Positions 55,611 to 64,000 of a stretch of 64,000 bases of DNA are shown piece by piece; position 1 is the stretch's first letter, and each line of letters begins with the position of its first letter. Below the pieces are notes generated by a model. The model was not told the origin of the DNA, did no database searches, and saw only the letters and a list, made by a program, of their open reading frames with translations. Position numbers and translations under genes: made by a program. The stretch is from Caulobacter sp. (GTDB lineage: Bacteria > Pseudomonadota > Alphaproteobacteria > Caulobacterales > Caulobacteraceae): the NCBI GenBank assembly GCA_021741355.1, contig JAIOXZ010000003.1, positions 1-64,000 on the forward strand. Reading direction: 5' to 3'.

Positions 55611-56927
55611 CTATCGGGGAAGGGGAACGCTGAACAGGCCGGCGGTGCGGGGCGTGTCGGTGGTGAGTTTTCCGTCGCCGTCACGGTCGGCCCAGCCGCT
55701 CGAACCGATGAACAGCACCCGGCCGCCGCCGTCCACGCCGAGCGTCAGGTCATCGGTCTGCGGCAGGTTCGCCGCCAGCACCGTGGCGTCCTCCAGCTCG
55801 TCGCAGTCGGGGCTGAGGCGCAGGAACATCAGACGCTGGGGCGAGACGCCGTTCTGCACGGCGACCATGCCCACGGGATTGGGCGATGCGCTGCGCATTC
55901 CGAAGTCGTGCGCGACCGCGACAAGTCCGTCCGTTCCGGCCAGCGCCACACGAAGTCCGCCAACCCAGGTCAACGCCCCTGTCTCGAGGTCCAGGCGGTG
56001 CAGACCGGTGGAATAGTCGGCGATGACCATGGCGTCGGCTCCCCGGCAGATGGCCATGCCCTGAGGCGAGGCCATTTCCTTCGTCCGCAGAAAGGGCTCC
56101 AGCCCCGCCGCATCTGGCTTCAGGCGATAGATCACCGCCCCAAGGCTGTCGGAGGCATACACCGTGCCGTCGTCAGCGACCGTGACGTCGCCGATCTGAT
56201 GGTCCAGGCCGTCGTCGGGGACGGGAAAGCGGGCCAGGACCTTGCCGTCCTGAAGCGACAGCTTGAGCAGACCGGTGCGCCTTGGGCCGCTGGATCCGGG
56301 AATTCCGGGCCCGCTGGATTCGGCCGCCCACAGGACGCCGCGGCGGATGTCGGTCGCCAGGCCGAACAGCCCACCTGTCTCCGCGTCGGGCGTCAGATAA
56401 TCGGCGCGTCCGGCCCCGCCGACGCGAATGATCGAGCGGCCGGCGACCGCGCTGACGAGCCAACCGCCGCCGCCGGGTGCGACGCCTTCGTTGACCGCGC
56501 CCGCCGGTCCAAGGGTCGCAATCTGCGTGACCTCGCCCATGGGTTTGGCGTTCTCGGCAAGCCGCGCGGCGACCGGCGCGAACGCCGGATCGGCGACCAG
56601 GGCCTTGAGCACGGGGTCGCCGGCGACGTCCCAGACGAGACCCAGCCGGGCATACTCGGCCAGATGGACAATGGCTTCCTGCGGCTTGCCGGCGGCCACC
56701 TCGACCCGCGCCAGGCGGATGAAGGAGCCGGGCGCTGTCGGGTAGAGCGCCAGTGCCTGCTCGAACTTCGTCTCGGCCGTCGCCAGGTCGCCGGCCTGCG
56801 CCGCCTTGGCCGCTTCCTGGCGCAGGTGGAAGTACTGCTCCAGCCGACTCCTGGCCGGCGCCCCGGCGGTCGTGAGGACCAGGACGGCCAGCGCCGCCGC
56901 GATGCGGCTAGCCGTGCGGACTGACAT
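55611..56927 (-). CDS. Exported TPR/beta-propeller protein
   Basis: The 438-residue product has a signal peptide (MSVRTASRIAAALAVLVLTTAGAPA). A TPR segment follows (about residues 30-110, with AGDLATAETKFEQALALYPTAPGSFIRLARVEVAAGKPQEAIVHLAEYA), then an SMP-30/NHL-type propeller (GDVTVADDGTVYASDSLGAVIYRL, GMAICRGADAMVIADYSTGLHRLDLETG). It is likely a periplasmic sensor or lactonase-like scaffold; no active site was assigned. Its start overlaps the end of the Lrp gene by 20 bases, so the three minus-strand genes form an operon. Confidence 0.75.
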   Translation of the reverse strand: MSVRTASRIAAALAVLVLTTAGAPARSRLEQYFHLRQEAAKAAQAGDLATAETKFEQALALYPTAPGSFIRLARVEVAAGKPQEAIVHLAEYARLGLVWDVAGDPVLKALVADPAFAPVAARLAENAKPMGEVTQIATLGPAGAVNEGVAPGGGGWLVSAVAGRSIIRVGGAGRADYLTPDAETGGLFGLATDIRRGVLWAAESSGPGIPGSSGPRRTGLLKLSLQDGKVLARFPVPDDGLDHQIGDVTVADDGTVYASDSLGAVIYRLKPDAAGLEPFLRTKEMASPQGMAICRGADAMVIADYSTGLHRLDLETGALTWVGGLRVALAGTDGLVAVAHDFGMRSASPNPVGMVAVQNGVSPQRLMFLRLSPDCDELEDATVLAANLPQTDDLTLGVDGGGRVLFIGSSGWADRDGDGKLTTDTPRTAGLFSVPLPR

Positions 56928-57405
56928 AGGGGCTGACCATCCCGAGCGGCACGGCGGTGGTGTTCTTCACGCCGCGGATGACGATGCGGCTTTCGATGTT
57001 GGAGACCAGGCCCAGCGACAGGATCTTGTCCCGCAGGAAGTCGTCGAAGGCGTGCATGTCGCGCGTGATCACCCGCAGCTCGTAGTCCGCGGCGCCGGTG
57101 ACGGTGGCGCACTGCACCACCTCGGCCCACTTCACGACATTGGTCTCGAACTGCTCGAGGTTCTCCTTGGTCGGCAGCGACAGCTTCACGGTGCAATAGA
57201 CCTCGAAGCCGAGGCCCAGTTGCTCGCGATCGAGAATGGTCACCCGGCGCTGGATTATGCCGGCGTCTTCCAGCCGCTTGATCCGCCGCCAGCAGGGGCT
57301 GGAGCTGAGGCCCACGCGCTCGGCGATCTCGGCGACAGACAGGCTGGCGTCGTGCTGGATGAGATCGAGAATCTTTGCGTCAACCGCGTCGAGCTGCTCA
57401 GCCAA
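56908..57405 (-). CDS. Lrp/AsnC family transcriptional regulator
   Basis: The 165-residue protein has an N-terminal winged helix (LDAVDAKILDLIQHDASLSVAEIAERVGLSSSPCWRRIKRLEDAGII) and a C-terminal RAM ligand domain (VYCTVKLSLPTKENLEQFET, CATVTGAADYELRVITRDMHAFDDFL). TTG at 57405 with an upstream GGGGGAAAAAGG ribosome site gives the family length; a GTG at 57531 would add 42 residues. It is divergent from the indolepyruvate ferredoxin oxidoreductase gene, a likely target, and probably senses an amino acid or its keto acid. Confidence 0.88.
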   Translation of the reverse strand: MAEQLDAVDAKILDLIQHDASLSVAEIAERVGLSSSPCWRRIKRLEDAGIIQRRVTILDREQLGLGFEVYCTVKLSLPTKENLEQFETNVVKWAEVVQCATVTGAADYELRVITRDMHAFDDFLRDKILSLGLVSNIESRIVIRGVKNTTAVPLGMVSPYVSPHG

Positions 57406-57452
57406 ACCTTTTTCCCCCAATATGCCGTTCCGCGCCCTGATCGTGCCGAACA

Positions 57453-57503
57453 GCACGGTGAATGGGGCACGGCTTTGGCAAGCAATTTCGCCGTGCTTAT
57501 ATG
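57453..57503 (+). promoter_or_regulatory. Promoter and GCACGG sites between the Lrp and IOR genes
   Basis: TTGGCA (57475-57480), 17 bases, then TATATG form a promoter for the plus-strand gene. GCACGG occurs at 57453-57458 and 57467-57472, and the inverted CCGTGC at 57491-57496 falls inside the promoter spacer. These are good candidates for Lrp-type binding; the assignment is inferred. Confidence 0.45.
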
Positions 57504-57546
57504 ATCTTGCAAGCCGAACCGAGCCCGCCACAGGAAAGATTTTTCA

Positions 57547-60500
57547 ATGCGCCACGACAATGTGACGCTGGACGACAAATATCTGCTCGAAAACGGCCGG
57601 GCGTTCATAACCGGCGTGCAGGCATTGATCCGTGTCATGCTCGATCGTCGACGCCTCGATTTGCGTGACGGACTGAATACGGCGGGGTTCGTTTCCGGCT
57701 ATCGCGGCTCGCCCCTCGGCGGGCTGGACCAGCAGGCCGGCCGGGCGCGCAAGCTGCTCACCAGCCATGAGATCGTCTTCAAGGAAGGCCTCAATGAGGA
57801 CCTGGCCGCGACCGCCGTCTGGGGCAGCCAGCAGGCCAATTTGTTCCCGGGCGCGAAGTACGACGGCGTCAGCGCCATGTGGTACGGCAAGGCCCCCGGC
57901 GTCGACCGCACGGGCGACGTCTTCAAGCACGCCAACTTTGCAGGGACCACGCCGAAGGGCGGTGTCATCGCCGTGGCCGGCGACGACCACAACTGCAAGT
58001 CCTCGACCCTGCCGTCGCAGTCCGAATACGCCTTCCAGGACTTCGAGATGCCGGTGCTCTCGCCGGCCGACGTGCAGGAGGTGCTCGACTACGGCCTGCT
58101 CGGCCTCTCCATGTCGCGCTTCAGCGGCCTGTGGATCGGGCTGATCGCGCTCGCCGACACCATGGACAGCGGGGTGACCATTGATGTCTCGCTGGACCGC
58201 CACAAGCACGTGGTCCCCGAGAATTTCGCCATGCCGCCGGGCGGCCTGCATATCCGGGCCAAGGACCAGCCGATGGACAAGGAGCTGCGGCTCCGCAACT
58301 ACCGCATCCCGGCCGCCCTGGCCTTCGCTCGTGCCAACGGCATCGACCGGGTGGCCCTTGCCGCCCCGCGTCCGCGCCTCGGCATCGTCTGCTCAGGCCA
58401 GGCCTACAAGGACGTGCTGGAAGCCTTCCAGGCCATGGATCTGGGCCTCGACGAGGCCGCCGCCCTCGGTGTCTCGATCTACAAGGTCGGAATGCCCTGG
58501 CCGCTGGAGCCGCAGGGCCTTCGCGCCTTCGCCGCTGGCCTTGAGACCCTGATGTGCATCGAGCACAAGCGACCGCTGATCGAGGACCAGGCCCGGGCCG
58601 CCCTCTATGACCTGCCCGCCCACGCCCGGCCCAGGATCATCGGCAAGAAGGACGAGAACGGGCGGCCCCTCATGGAGCAGACCGGCTCCCTGACCGTCGC
58701 GGCGATCGCGCTCGATCTCTACAACTACCTGCCGGACGGTCCCCACCGCGAGCGGGCCCAGGCCTATCTGGACAAGGTCTCTGCCGCCTCCATGGCCGCC
58801 GTGACCCTGGCCAGCGACCAGCAGCGCAAGCCGTTCTTCTGTTCTGGCTGCCCGCACAACACCTCGACCCGCCTGCCGGAAGGCAGCCGGGCCCTCGCCG
58901 GCATCGGCTGTCACTACATGGCCGGGTTCAACGATCCCTCGACCGACCTCAACACCCACATGGGCGGGGAGGGCCTGACCTGGGTCGGCGCCGCGCCGTT
59001 CACCAGCGAAAAGCACGTCTTCCAGAACCTCGGCGACGGCACCTACAACCACTCCGGCTCGCTGGCGATCCGCGCGGCGATCGCGGCCGGCGCCAACATC
59101 ACCTACAAGCTGCTGTTCAACGACGCCGTCGCCATGACCGGCGGCCAGGCGGCCGAGAGCGGCTTCACCCCGGCCCAGATCACCCGCCAGCTGGCCAGCG
59201 AAGGCATCACGAAGACGGTCGTCGTCGTCGACGAACTGGAACGCTACGCGGGCGTCTCTGACCTTGCGCCGGGCGTCGAGGTCTTCCCCCGGTCGGACCT
59301 GATGAAGGTCCAGAGGATGCTGCGCGACACGCCGGGCGTGACGGTGCTGCTCTACGACCAGACCTGCGCCACCGAAAAGCGCCGCCGCCGCAAGCGCGGC
59401 ACCATGGAGAAGGCCCCGCGCCGGGTGTTCATCAACCCGCTGGTCTGCGAGGGCTGCGGCGACTGTTCGGTGAAGTCCAACTGCGTCTCGGTCGAGCCGC
59501 TCAACACCGAGTTCGGCCGCAAGCGCAAAATCAACCAGTCGACCTGTAACCAGGACTACAGCTGCGTCGACGGCTTCTGTCCGTCGTTCATCACCCTCGA
59601 GGGCGCCGAAAACGCCACGCGGGAGAAGATGGCCGCCCTGACGGCCGACGCCACGCCGCTGCCCGAGTTCGAGCCGCTGGTCGGGGTGCGCCGCATCCTG
59701 TTCACCGGCATCGGCGGCACCGGCGTGACCACGGTCGCCTCGATCCTGGCCATGGCCGCCCACGTCGACGGCCGCGCCGCCAGCGTGGTCGACATGACGG
59801 GTCTGGCCCAGAAGGGCGGCTCGGTGTTCAGCCACGTCAAGATCGGCGAGCGCGAGGACACCGTGGTCGGCGGCCGCGTGCCGGCGGCCTCGACCGACGT
59901 GCTGATCGCCTGCGACCTGCTGGTGGCGGCCAGTCCGGAAGGCCTCGCGCTGTTTTCCAAGAAGACCACGCGGGCCTTCGGCAACGCCGACTTCTCGCCG
60001 ACGGCCGACTTCGTCACCAACCGAGACGTCCGGTTCGACACCGCCGGCATGGCCCGCAAGGTCGCCGCCGCGACGAAGAGCTACGACGCCTGCCCCTCGC
60101 AGGCCCTGGCCGAGCACAAGCTGGGCGACGGCATCTACGCCAACATGATCATGCTGGGCTTCACCTGGCAGAAGGGCGTGATCCCGATTTCCAGCCGCGC
60201 CATCTATCGCGCAATCAAGCTCAACGGCGTGGACTATGAGTCCAACCTCCAGGCCTTCGAGGTCGGCCGCAAGGCGGCCATGGATCCCGACTTCAGGGGC
60301 GAGCCGGAAGACGCGGTCGCGACGCCCGAGACCCTGCCGCTGGACGAGCTGATCGCCCGCCGCACGGCCGAGCTGACGGCCTATCAGAACGCCGCCTGGG
60401 CCGCTCGCTATGTGAACCGCGTCACGGAAGTCCGTGCGGCGGAAGCCGCTCTGGGCGGCGAGGCCCTGACCCGGGCGGTTGCGACCAACCTCTACAAGCT

Positions 60501-60957
60501 GATGGCCTACAAGGACGAGTACGAGGTCGCGCGCCTCTACACCGATGGCCGGTTTGCGTCCGAGCTCGCGGGCACCTTCAAGGGCGGCAAGGTCAAGGTC
60601 TGGATGAGCCCGCCGCTGATCGCGCCGAAGGGCCCGGACGGCAAGCCGAAGAAGATCGCCCTCGGCGGCTGGATGATCGACCTGGTCTTCCCGATCCTGA
60701 CCCGGATGAAAGGCCTGCGCGGCGGTCCGCTGGACATCTTCGGCATGACCGAGGAGCGGAAGATGGAGCGGGGGCTGATCGTTTCGTACGAAGCGCAGCT
60801 GGACATGATCCTCGCCGGCCTGACCGCCGAACGCCTGCCGCTCGCCGCCCGCATCGCCGCGATCCCGCAACAGATCCGCGGCTATGGCCACATCAAGGAA
60901 GCCGCGGTGAAGGTCGCCAAGGCGGACGAGAAGACGCTCTGGGCGGAGTGGGGGTAG
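57547..60957 (+). CDS. Indolepyruvate ferredoxin oxidoreductase family protein (fused)
   Basis: The 1136-residue enzyme fuses the IorA-like pyruvate-oxidoreductase/TPP modules, a ferredoxin-type cluster segment and the gamma/IorB domain. The N-terminal half carries SGYRGSPLGGLDQQ, SGCPHNTSTRLPEGSRALAGIGCHYMAGF and THMGGEG; the cluster lies near residue 635 (CEGCGDCSVKSNC). The gamma domain begins around 710 (ILFTGIGGTGVTTVASILAMAA). It oxidatively decarboxylates aryl or branched 2-oxo acids to acyl-CoA, using ferredoxin. It follows a divergent Lrp regulator; a double palindrome starts nine bases after the stop. Confidence 0.95.
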   Translation: MRHDNVTLDDKYLLENGRAFITGVQALIRVMLDRRRLDLRDGLNTAGFVSGYRGSPLGGLDQQAGRARKLLTSHEIVFKEGLNEDLAATAVWGSQQANLFPGAKYDGVSAMWYGKAPGVDRTGDVFKHANFAGTTPKGGVIAVAGDDHNCKSSTLPSQSEYAFQDFEMPVLSPADVQEVLDYGLLGLSMSRFSGLWIGLIALADTMDSGVTIDVSLDRHKHVVPENFAMPPGGLHIRAKDQPMDKELRLRNYRIPAALAFARANGIDRVALAAPRPRLGIVCSGQAYKDVLEAFQAMDLGLDEAAALGVSIYKVGMPWPLEPQGLRAFAAGLETLMCIEHKRPLIEDQARAALYDLPAHARPRIIGKKDENGRPLMEQTGSLTVAAIALDLYNYLPDGPHRERAQAYLDKVSAASMAAVTLASDQQRKPFFCSGCPHNTSTRLPEGSRALAGIGCHYMAGFNDPSTDLNTHMGGEGLTWVGAAPFTSEKHVFQNLGDGTYNHSGSLAIRAAIAAGANITYKLLFNDAVAMTGGQAAESGFTPAQITRQLASEGITKTVVVVDELERYAGVSDLAPGVEVFPRSDLMKVQRMLRDTPGVTVLLYDQTCATEKRRRRKRGTMEKAPRRVFINPLVCEGCGDCSVKSNCVSVEPLNTEFGRKRKINQSTCNQDYSCVDGFCPSFITLEGAENATREKMAALTADATPLPEFEPLVGVRRILFTGIGGTGVTTVASILAMAAHVDGRAASVVDMTGLAQKGGSVFSHVKIGEREDTVVGGRVPAASTDVLIACDLLVAASPEGLALFSKKTTRAFGNADFSPTADFVTNRDVRFDTAGMARKVAAATKSYDACPSQALAEHKLGDGIYANMIMLGFTWQKGVIPISSRAIYRAIKLNGVDYESNLQAFEVGRKAAMDPDFRGEPEDAVATPETLPLDELIARRTAELTAYQNAAWAARYVNRVTEVRAAEAALGGEALTRAVATNLYKLMAYKDEYEVARLYTDGRFASELAGTFKGGKVKVWMSPPLIAPKGPDGKPKKIALGGWMIDLVFPILTRMKGLRGGPLDIFGMTEERKMERGLIVSYEAQLDMILAGLTAERLPLAARIAAIPQQIRGYGHIKEAAVKVAKADEKTLWAEWG

Positions 60958-60966
60958 CGACACCGC

Positions 60967-61047
60967 GGGGACATGTACCGCAGGTACGTGTCCCCTAGAC
61001 TTCGTAGACGCCCGATTAGGGGACACGTACCTGCGGTACATGTCCCC
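60967..61047. repeat. Double-palindrome element, copy 7
   Basis: It has the two arms with perfectly complementary loops (GCA/TGC) and a 23-base linker running TAGAC to CGATTA. It sits between the convergent IOR and AHL-synthase genes. Confidence 0.95.
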
Positions 61048-61055
61048 GCCGGGAT

Positions 61056-61101
61056 GATGACACCTGCCCTTTGGCCTTGATGGAATGATGGGCTCCGGAT
61101 G
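61056..61101. repeat. 46-base dispersed repeat, copy 2
   Basis: Beginning GATGACACCTGCCC, it repeats 30237-30282 with about five differences. It lies nine bases after a double palindrome, while copy 1 lies before one. Confidence 0.8.
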
Positions 61102-61116
61102 ATCGTTCTGGTCCGA

Positions 61117-61875
61117 CTACCCCATCCTCCCCCTCCAGTACGCCTCCGCCAGCGCATGCGGCGTCATGTGCGCCCGCTCCAGCGGCGTGAACCCGGCCGG
61201 CGGCGACCAGTCAGGCCCCACCGGGTCCACCCTCAGCACGTCGGCGTAGCGCATTGGCGCCAGCTCCGGCCCGTCCGACCACCAGACCGCCGGCCCGGTC
61301 AGGCCGCGCGCCCGGCGCAGGTTGCGGGCGGCCAGCGCCGTGGCGTGGCTCATCACCCCGATCAGCACCCCGTCCCGCGTCCGTTTCGGCAGGCCGAGCG
61401 GCTCGGGATGTCCGCCCCAGGCCAGCAGTGACTGCGCCAGCCTCAGCTCCATGATCGTCAGGGCGCCGCGTCCGCCGACGATCCGCTGCAGTTCGGCGGC
61501 GGCGACCAGCAGCTCGCTAATCACCGGGCTCAGCAGATCTCGCGCGGCGGCGACAGAGCGGGCGAACAGCCGGCTCATCTCCATCACGTCCTCATCCAGA
61601 GTCGGGGCGTCGGCGAACAGTTCGGGCAGAATCTCGCCGGCCAGCGACGGGCTCAGGCCACCCGTGAACCGCGCGCCGCCCATCACCCGGCCGTCCTCGA
61701 CCGCGAGCAGATAGAGGCTGTCCGGCCGGTCCCAGGGGTCGGTCTCGCGACCGTCCGGCCGGCGCAGCTCCTCCCAGCCCTTGAGGTCGACGAACACCTC
61801 GTGGCGGATGCGGAACATGTCGTCCATCAGCGCCGGGAAGGCGTCCCGGTTGGCGGCGTTCAGCAACAGGATCAC
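61117..61875 (-). CDS. LuxI-type acyl-homoserine lactone synthase
   Basis: The 252-residue protein keeps the LuxI core: FRIRHEVF (Arg24, Phe28), KGW (Trp34), the acidic ETDPWD (Asp46, Asp49), GGARF (Arg69, Phe70) and MEMSRLF (Glu99, Arg102), in nearly the same positions as LuxI. It would make an acyl-homoserine lactone from S-adenosylmethionine and an acyl carrier. The length exceeds classical LuxI (about 200) because of a C-terminal addition after residue 200. No LuxR-type gene lies in the window, so it acts with a distant receptor or as an orphan synthase. Confidence 0.88.
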   Translation of the reverse strand: MILLLNAANRDAFPALMDDMFRIRHEVFVDLKGWEELRRPDGRETDPWDRPDSLYLLAVEDGRVMGGARFTGGLSPSLAGEILPELFADAPTLDEDVMEMSRLFARSVAAARDLLSPVISELLVAAAELQRIVGGRGALTIMELRLAQSLLAWGGHPEPLGLPKRTRDGVLIGVMSHATALAARNLRRARGLTGPAVWWSDGPELAPMRYADVLRVDPVGPDWSPPAGFTPLERAHMTPHALAEAYWRGRMG

Positions 61876-61935
61876 GGCCCGAGTCTCCTCAAGCCCACCC
61901 GACCGTGTCAGTCCCGCGATAACAACTCTAGGGTG

Positions 61936-63216
61936 TTAATCGATCACGCGCAACCGGATTTCGGCGCGTTCCGCCTCGACCGCCGAAACGACCGCCGCGT
62001 CGCCCGCCCGCCGCGCGGCTTCCAGCAGCGTGAGGTCGATCACGTCGCGCTGGGCGTGGCTGCCGCCGAACCGGTGCGCCACGGTCCGCACGGGCTGCAG
62101 CGCCGCGATCGCGCCCCGCCAGTCGCCCTCGCCGAAGGCCGCCAGCCCGCGCACCACCGGCTCGCCGACGGCGATGAAGGCGGCGTTGTCGCCCGGCCGC
62201 GCCATCGCCCGCCGCTGCGCCTCCCGCAGGGCCGCCAGAGCGTCAGCCCGTCCGGCGCCGACGAAGGCCATGGCGGCATGGGCGTCATTGAAGGCGTAGA
62301 GACTCTCTGTCACCGCGGGCGCCCACTTGTCCGCCAGAACGTCCCAGCGATCCCCCACATCCACGCCCTGCAGATGCAGCCGCCACAGCAGGGCAGAGGC
62401 GTCGACCATGTTGTAGGCCAGCTCCGACCGGTCGCCCCAGATCGGGTCGTCGTACAGCGCCAGCACCGCGTCGGTATCGCCGAGCCCCAGGTGAAACAGC
62501 GCCAGATGCCACCAGTTGTGCACCTGGAAATAGCTGTCGCCGGTCCAGCGGGCGAGGTCGTCCCGCATCCAGGCAACGCCCTCCTCGCGCCGGTCCTGCA
62601 TCTCCAGCACATGGGCCACCGCGTGCTGCGCCCAGCCGTTGCGGGGTTCCAGGTCGATGGCCCGTCGGCCCGCCGCCTCGGCCGCCGTGTAGTTGCCCGT
62701 TTCCTCCAGCCCGAAGGCGTGCAGCCCCAGTACCGCGTGGTAGCCGGGCATGGTCTCGTCCCAGTGGGGCAGGGCGACCCCGATCCTGTCGCGCAGCCGC
62801 CGCGCGTCGCCCTGCAGGAAGTCCAGCAACTGGCCGATCTGCAGCGCCAGCGCGTCGCGCGGATACGCCGCCGAGACGTCCGCCAGCAGCTTCGCCGCCG
62901 CCGCGATCTCGCCGCGCGCCATATGGCCCAGCGCCGCCACATGGCCGGCCTCGCGCTCATTGGCCGGCAGGGCTAACGCCTTGGCATGGCAATCCAGAGC
63001 GACCGGCAGGGTGAAGGCGTCCGTCCCCGCCGCGTGCAGGTAACCCAGGAATACCCGGGCCATGACGAAGTCCGGACTGTCGGCCAGCGCGGCGCGCAGG
63101 CCGCGCACCGGCTCGCCGACGAAACACTGATGCCCGGCCAGCACGGTTTCGTAGAGATCGAGCGCCGCCGCGCTGGCGCCGGTCGGCCGCTGGGGCGTGG
63201 CGATGTCGAAGGCCAT
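61936..63216 (-). CDS. TTC38-like tetratricopeptide protein
   Basis: The 426-residue soluble protein matches the TTC38 family: DLYETVLAGHQCF, HWDETMPGYHAVLGLHAFGLEETGNYTAAEAAGRRAIDLEP, and especially VHNWWHLALFHLGLGDTDAVLALYDD. TPR-like helices extend through most of the length. Function unknown. ATG at 63216 is chosen, since the longer open frame upstream overlaps the divergent FAD enzyme. The AHL synthase follows 60 bases downstream in the same direction, but coupling is uncertain. Confidence 0.85.
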   Translation of the reverse strand: MAFDIATPQRPTGASAAALDLYETVLAGHQCFVGEPVRGLRAALADSPDFVMARVFLGYLHAAGTDAFTLPVALDCHAKALALPANEREAGHVAALGHMARGEIAAAAKLLADVSAAYPRDALALQIGQLLDFLQGDARRLRDRIGVALPHWDETMPGYHAVLGLHAFGLEETGNYTAAEAAGRRAIDLEPRNGWAQHAVAHVLEMQDRREEGVAWMRDDLARWTGDSYFQVHNWWHLALFHLGLGDTDAVLALYDDPIWGDRSELAYNMVDASALLWRLHLQGVDVGDRWDVLADKWAPAVTESLYAFNDAHAAMAFVGAGRADALAALREAQRRAMARPGDNAAFIAVGEPVVRGLAAFGEGDWRGAIAALQPVRTVAHRFGGSHAQRDVIDLTLLEAARRAGDAAVVSAVEAERAEIRLRVID

Positions 63217-63282
63217 GAGTCTCTCGCTGTGTCCGGAAATCACAGCTTGGCCTGACGGGCCGCCGTGGTCTACGCCTTGGGC

Positions 63283-64000
63283 ATGAGCGAGTTCGACTTC
63301 GACGCCCTGGTGGTCGGCGCCGGCGCGGTGGGTCTGGCCACCGGCCATGCGCTGGCGCAACGCGGCCTGTCGGTTGTGGTGCTTGAGAAGGAGCGGGCCA
63401 TCGGCCAGGGCGTCTCCTCGCGCAACTCCGAGGTCATCCATGCCGGGCTCTACTATCCGACCGGCACCCTGAAGGCGCGGTTCTGCGTTGAGGGCCGCCG
63501 GCTGCTCTATGCCTTCCTCGACAAGCACCACGTCGACTACCGTAAATGCGGCAAGCTGGTGGTGGCCAACGGCGACGCGGAGGTGGAACGCCTGGACGCG
63601 ATCCTCGAGCAGGCGCGGATCAACGACGTCGAAGGCATGGAGCGCCTGACGGGCGCCGCGGCCATGGCGATGGAGCCGGGCCTGAAGTGCGACATGGCGT
63701 TGCTCTCACCGGAGAGCGGCGTGTTCGACAGCCACGGCTACATGAACGCCCTGGTCGGCGAGATCGAGTCGGCCGGCGGGGCGGTCGTGACCGCAACCCC
63801 GTTCGAGGGCGCGACGCCGCTGCCGGGCGGGGGCTTCTCGGTCCGCGCGGGCGGCGAGGCGCCGACGACGCTGACAGTGCGCAAACTGGTGACGGCCGCG
63901 GGGCTGGGCGCCCAGCACGTTGCGGCCCTGATCGAGGGCTTTCCGGCTGACCGGATTCCGGCGCGCCATTTCGGCAAGGGAGTCTACTTCCGCCTGCAGG
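63283..64000 (+). CDS. FAD-dependent oxidoreductase, LhgO-like (3' end outside window)
   Basis: The reading frame from ATG 63283 stays open to the end of the window, giving 239 visible residues. VVGAGAVGLATGHALAQRGLSVVVLEKE is the FAD Rossmann motif. SSRNSEVIHAGLYYPTGTLKARFCVEG and HHVDYRKCGKLVVAN fit the L-2-hydroxyglutarate oxidase (DAO) family. It oxidises a 2-hydroxy acid in characterised relatives. It is divergent from the TTC38-like gene, 66 bases apart. Truncated by the window edge only. Confidence 0.88.
   Translation, partial: MSEFDFDALVVGAGAVGLATGHALAQRGLSVVVLEKERAIGQGVSSRNSEVIHAGLYYPTGTLKARFCVEGRRLLYAFLDKHHVDYRKCGKLVVANGDAEVERLDAILEQARINDVEGMERLTGAAAMAMEPGLKCDMALLSPESGVFDSHGYMNALVGEIESAGGAVVTATPFEGATPLPGGGFSVRAGGEAPTTLTVRKLVTAAGLGAQHVAALIEGFPADRIPARHFGKGVYFRLQ

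Noticed and set aside
58393..61041. An 882-codon open frame on the minus strand
   Set aside because: It runs antisense to the indolepyruvate ferredoxin oxidoreductase gene and through a double palindrome. It has no recognisable domain.

Overview
The window comes from a high-GC alphaproteobacterium, most likely of the family Caulobacteraceae (Caulobacter/Phenylobacterium type). The main reasons are a flagellar operon in the order fliF-fliG-fliH(flbE)-fliN-flbD-flhA with an atypical FlbD regulator, CtrA-like TTAA motifs near flagellar starts, many beta-oxidation enzymes, and abundant short palindromic intergenic repeats. No rRNA, tRNA, CRISPR array, prophage or intact insertion sequence was seen.

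Layout. 0.2-8.3 kb: flagellar operon (MS ring, C-ring, export, sigma-54 activator, export gate), with a Tat-exported class A beta-lactamase gene translationally coupled between flbD and flhA. 8.3-13.2 kb: a TetR-SRPBCC-membrane protein operon, a crotonase, a small secreted protein, a DUF4282 protein and a GH10 xylanase lipoprotein. 13.3-15.0 kb: fliI-fliJ on the minus strand. 15.1-19.3 kb: small membrane proteins, regulators (ArsR, MerR fused to a P-loop ATPase, HxlR), GFA and VOC enzymes, a PaaI-like thioesterase. 19.3-29.5 kb: a Tyr/Arg-rich lipoprotein, thiolase, small acetyltransferase, two YbjN-like secreted proteins (one frameshifted), a class III aminotransferase plus amidase, a quinone-oxidoreductase-like MDR, a PH-like membrane protein and a luciferase-like monooxygenase. 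29.5-39.2 kb: a MATE exporter with a long structured leader, OsmC, then CYP153-like P450, acyl-CoA ligase, FadB-like bifunctional enzyme and acyl-CoA dehydrogenase, together resembling an alkane or fatty-acid oxidation module. 40.4-44.7 kb: a coupled operon of MDR reductase, crotonase and two acyl-CoA dehydrogenase-type enzymes. 45.8-50.4 kb: adenine deaminase opposite a URC-type uracil catabolism cluster (urc1-like GTP cyclohydrolase II paralogue, DUF1688/urc4, uracil phosphoribosyltransferase). 50.6-54.2 kb: crotonase, uvrC, pgsA. 54.4-64 kb: a 53-residue gene behind a Fur-like box, pirin, a TPR/propeller protein and an Lrp regulator, divergent from a giant indolepyruvate ferredoxin oxidoreductase, then a LuxI-type AHL synthase without a LuxR gene, a TTC38-like protein and the start of an LhgO-like oxidase.

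The most striking non-coding feature is a dispersed family of about 80-bp double palindromes (seven copies, all in the same orientation, nearly all beside stop codons). At least five other palindromic repeat families are also present. In several places repeat edges supply stop codons, a Shine-Dalgarno sequence, or the N-terminal codons of a gene. Two promoters of fatty-acid genes share a PsrA-type operator.
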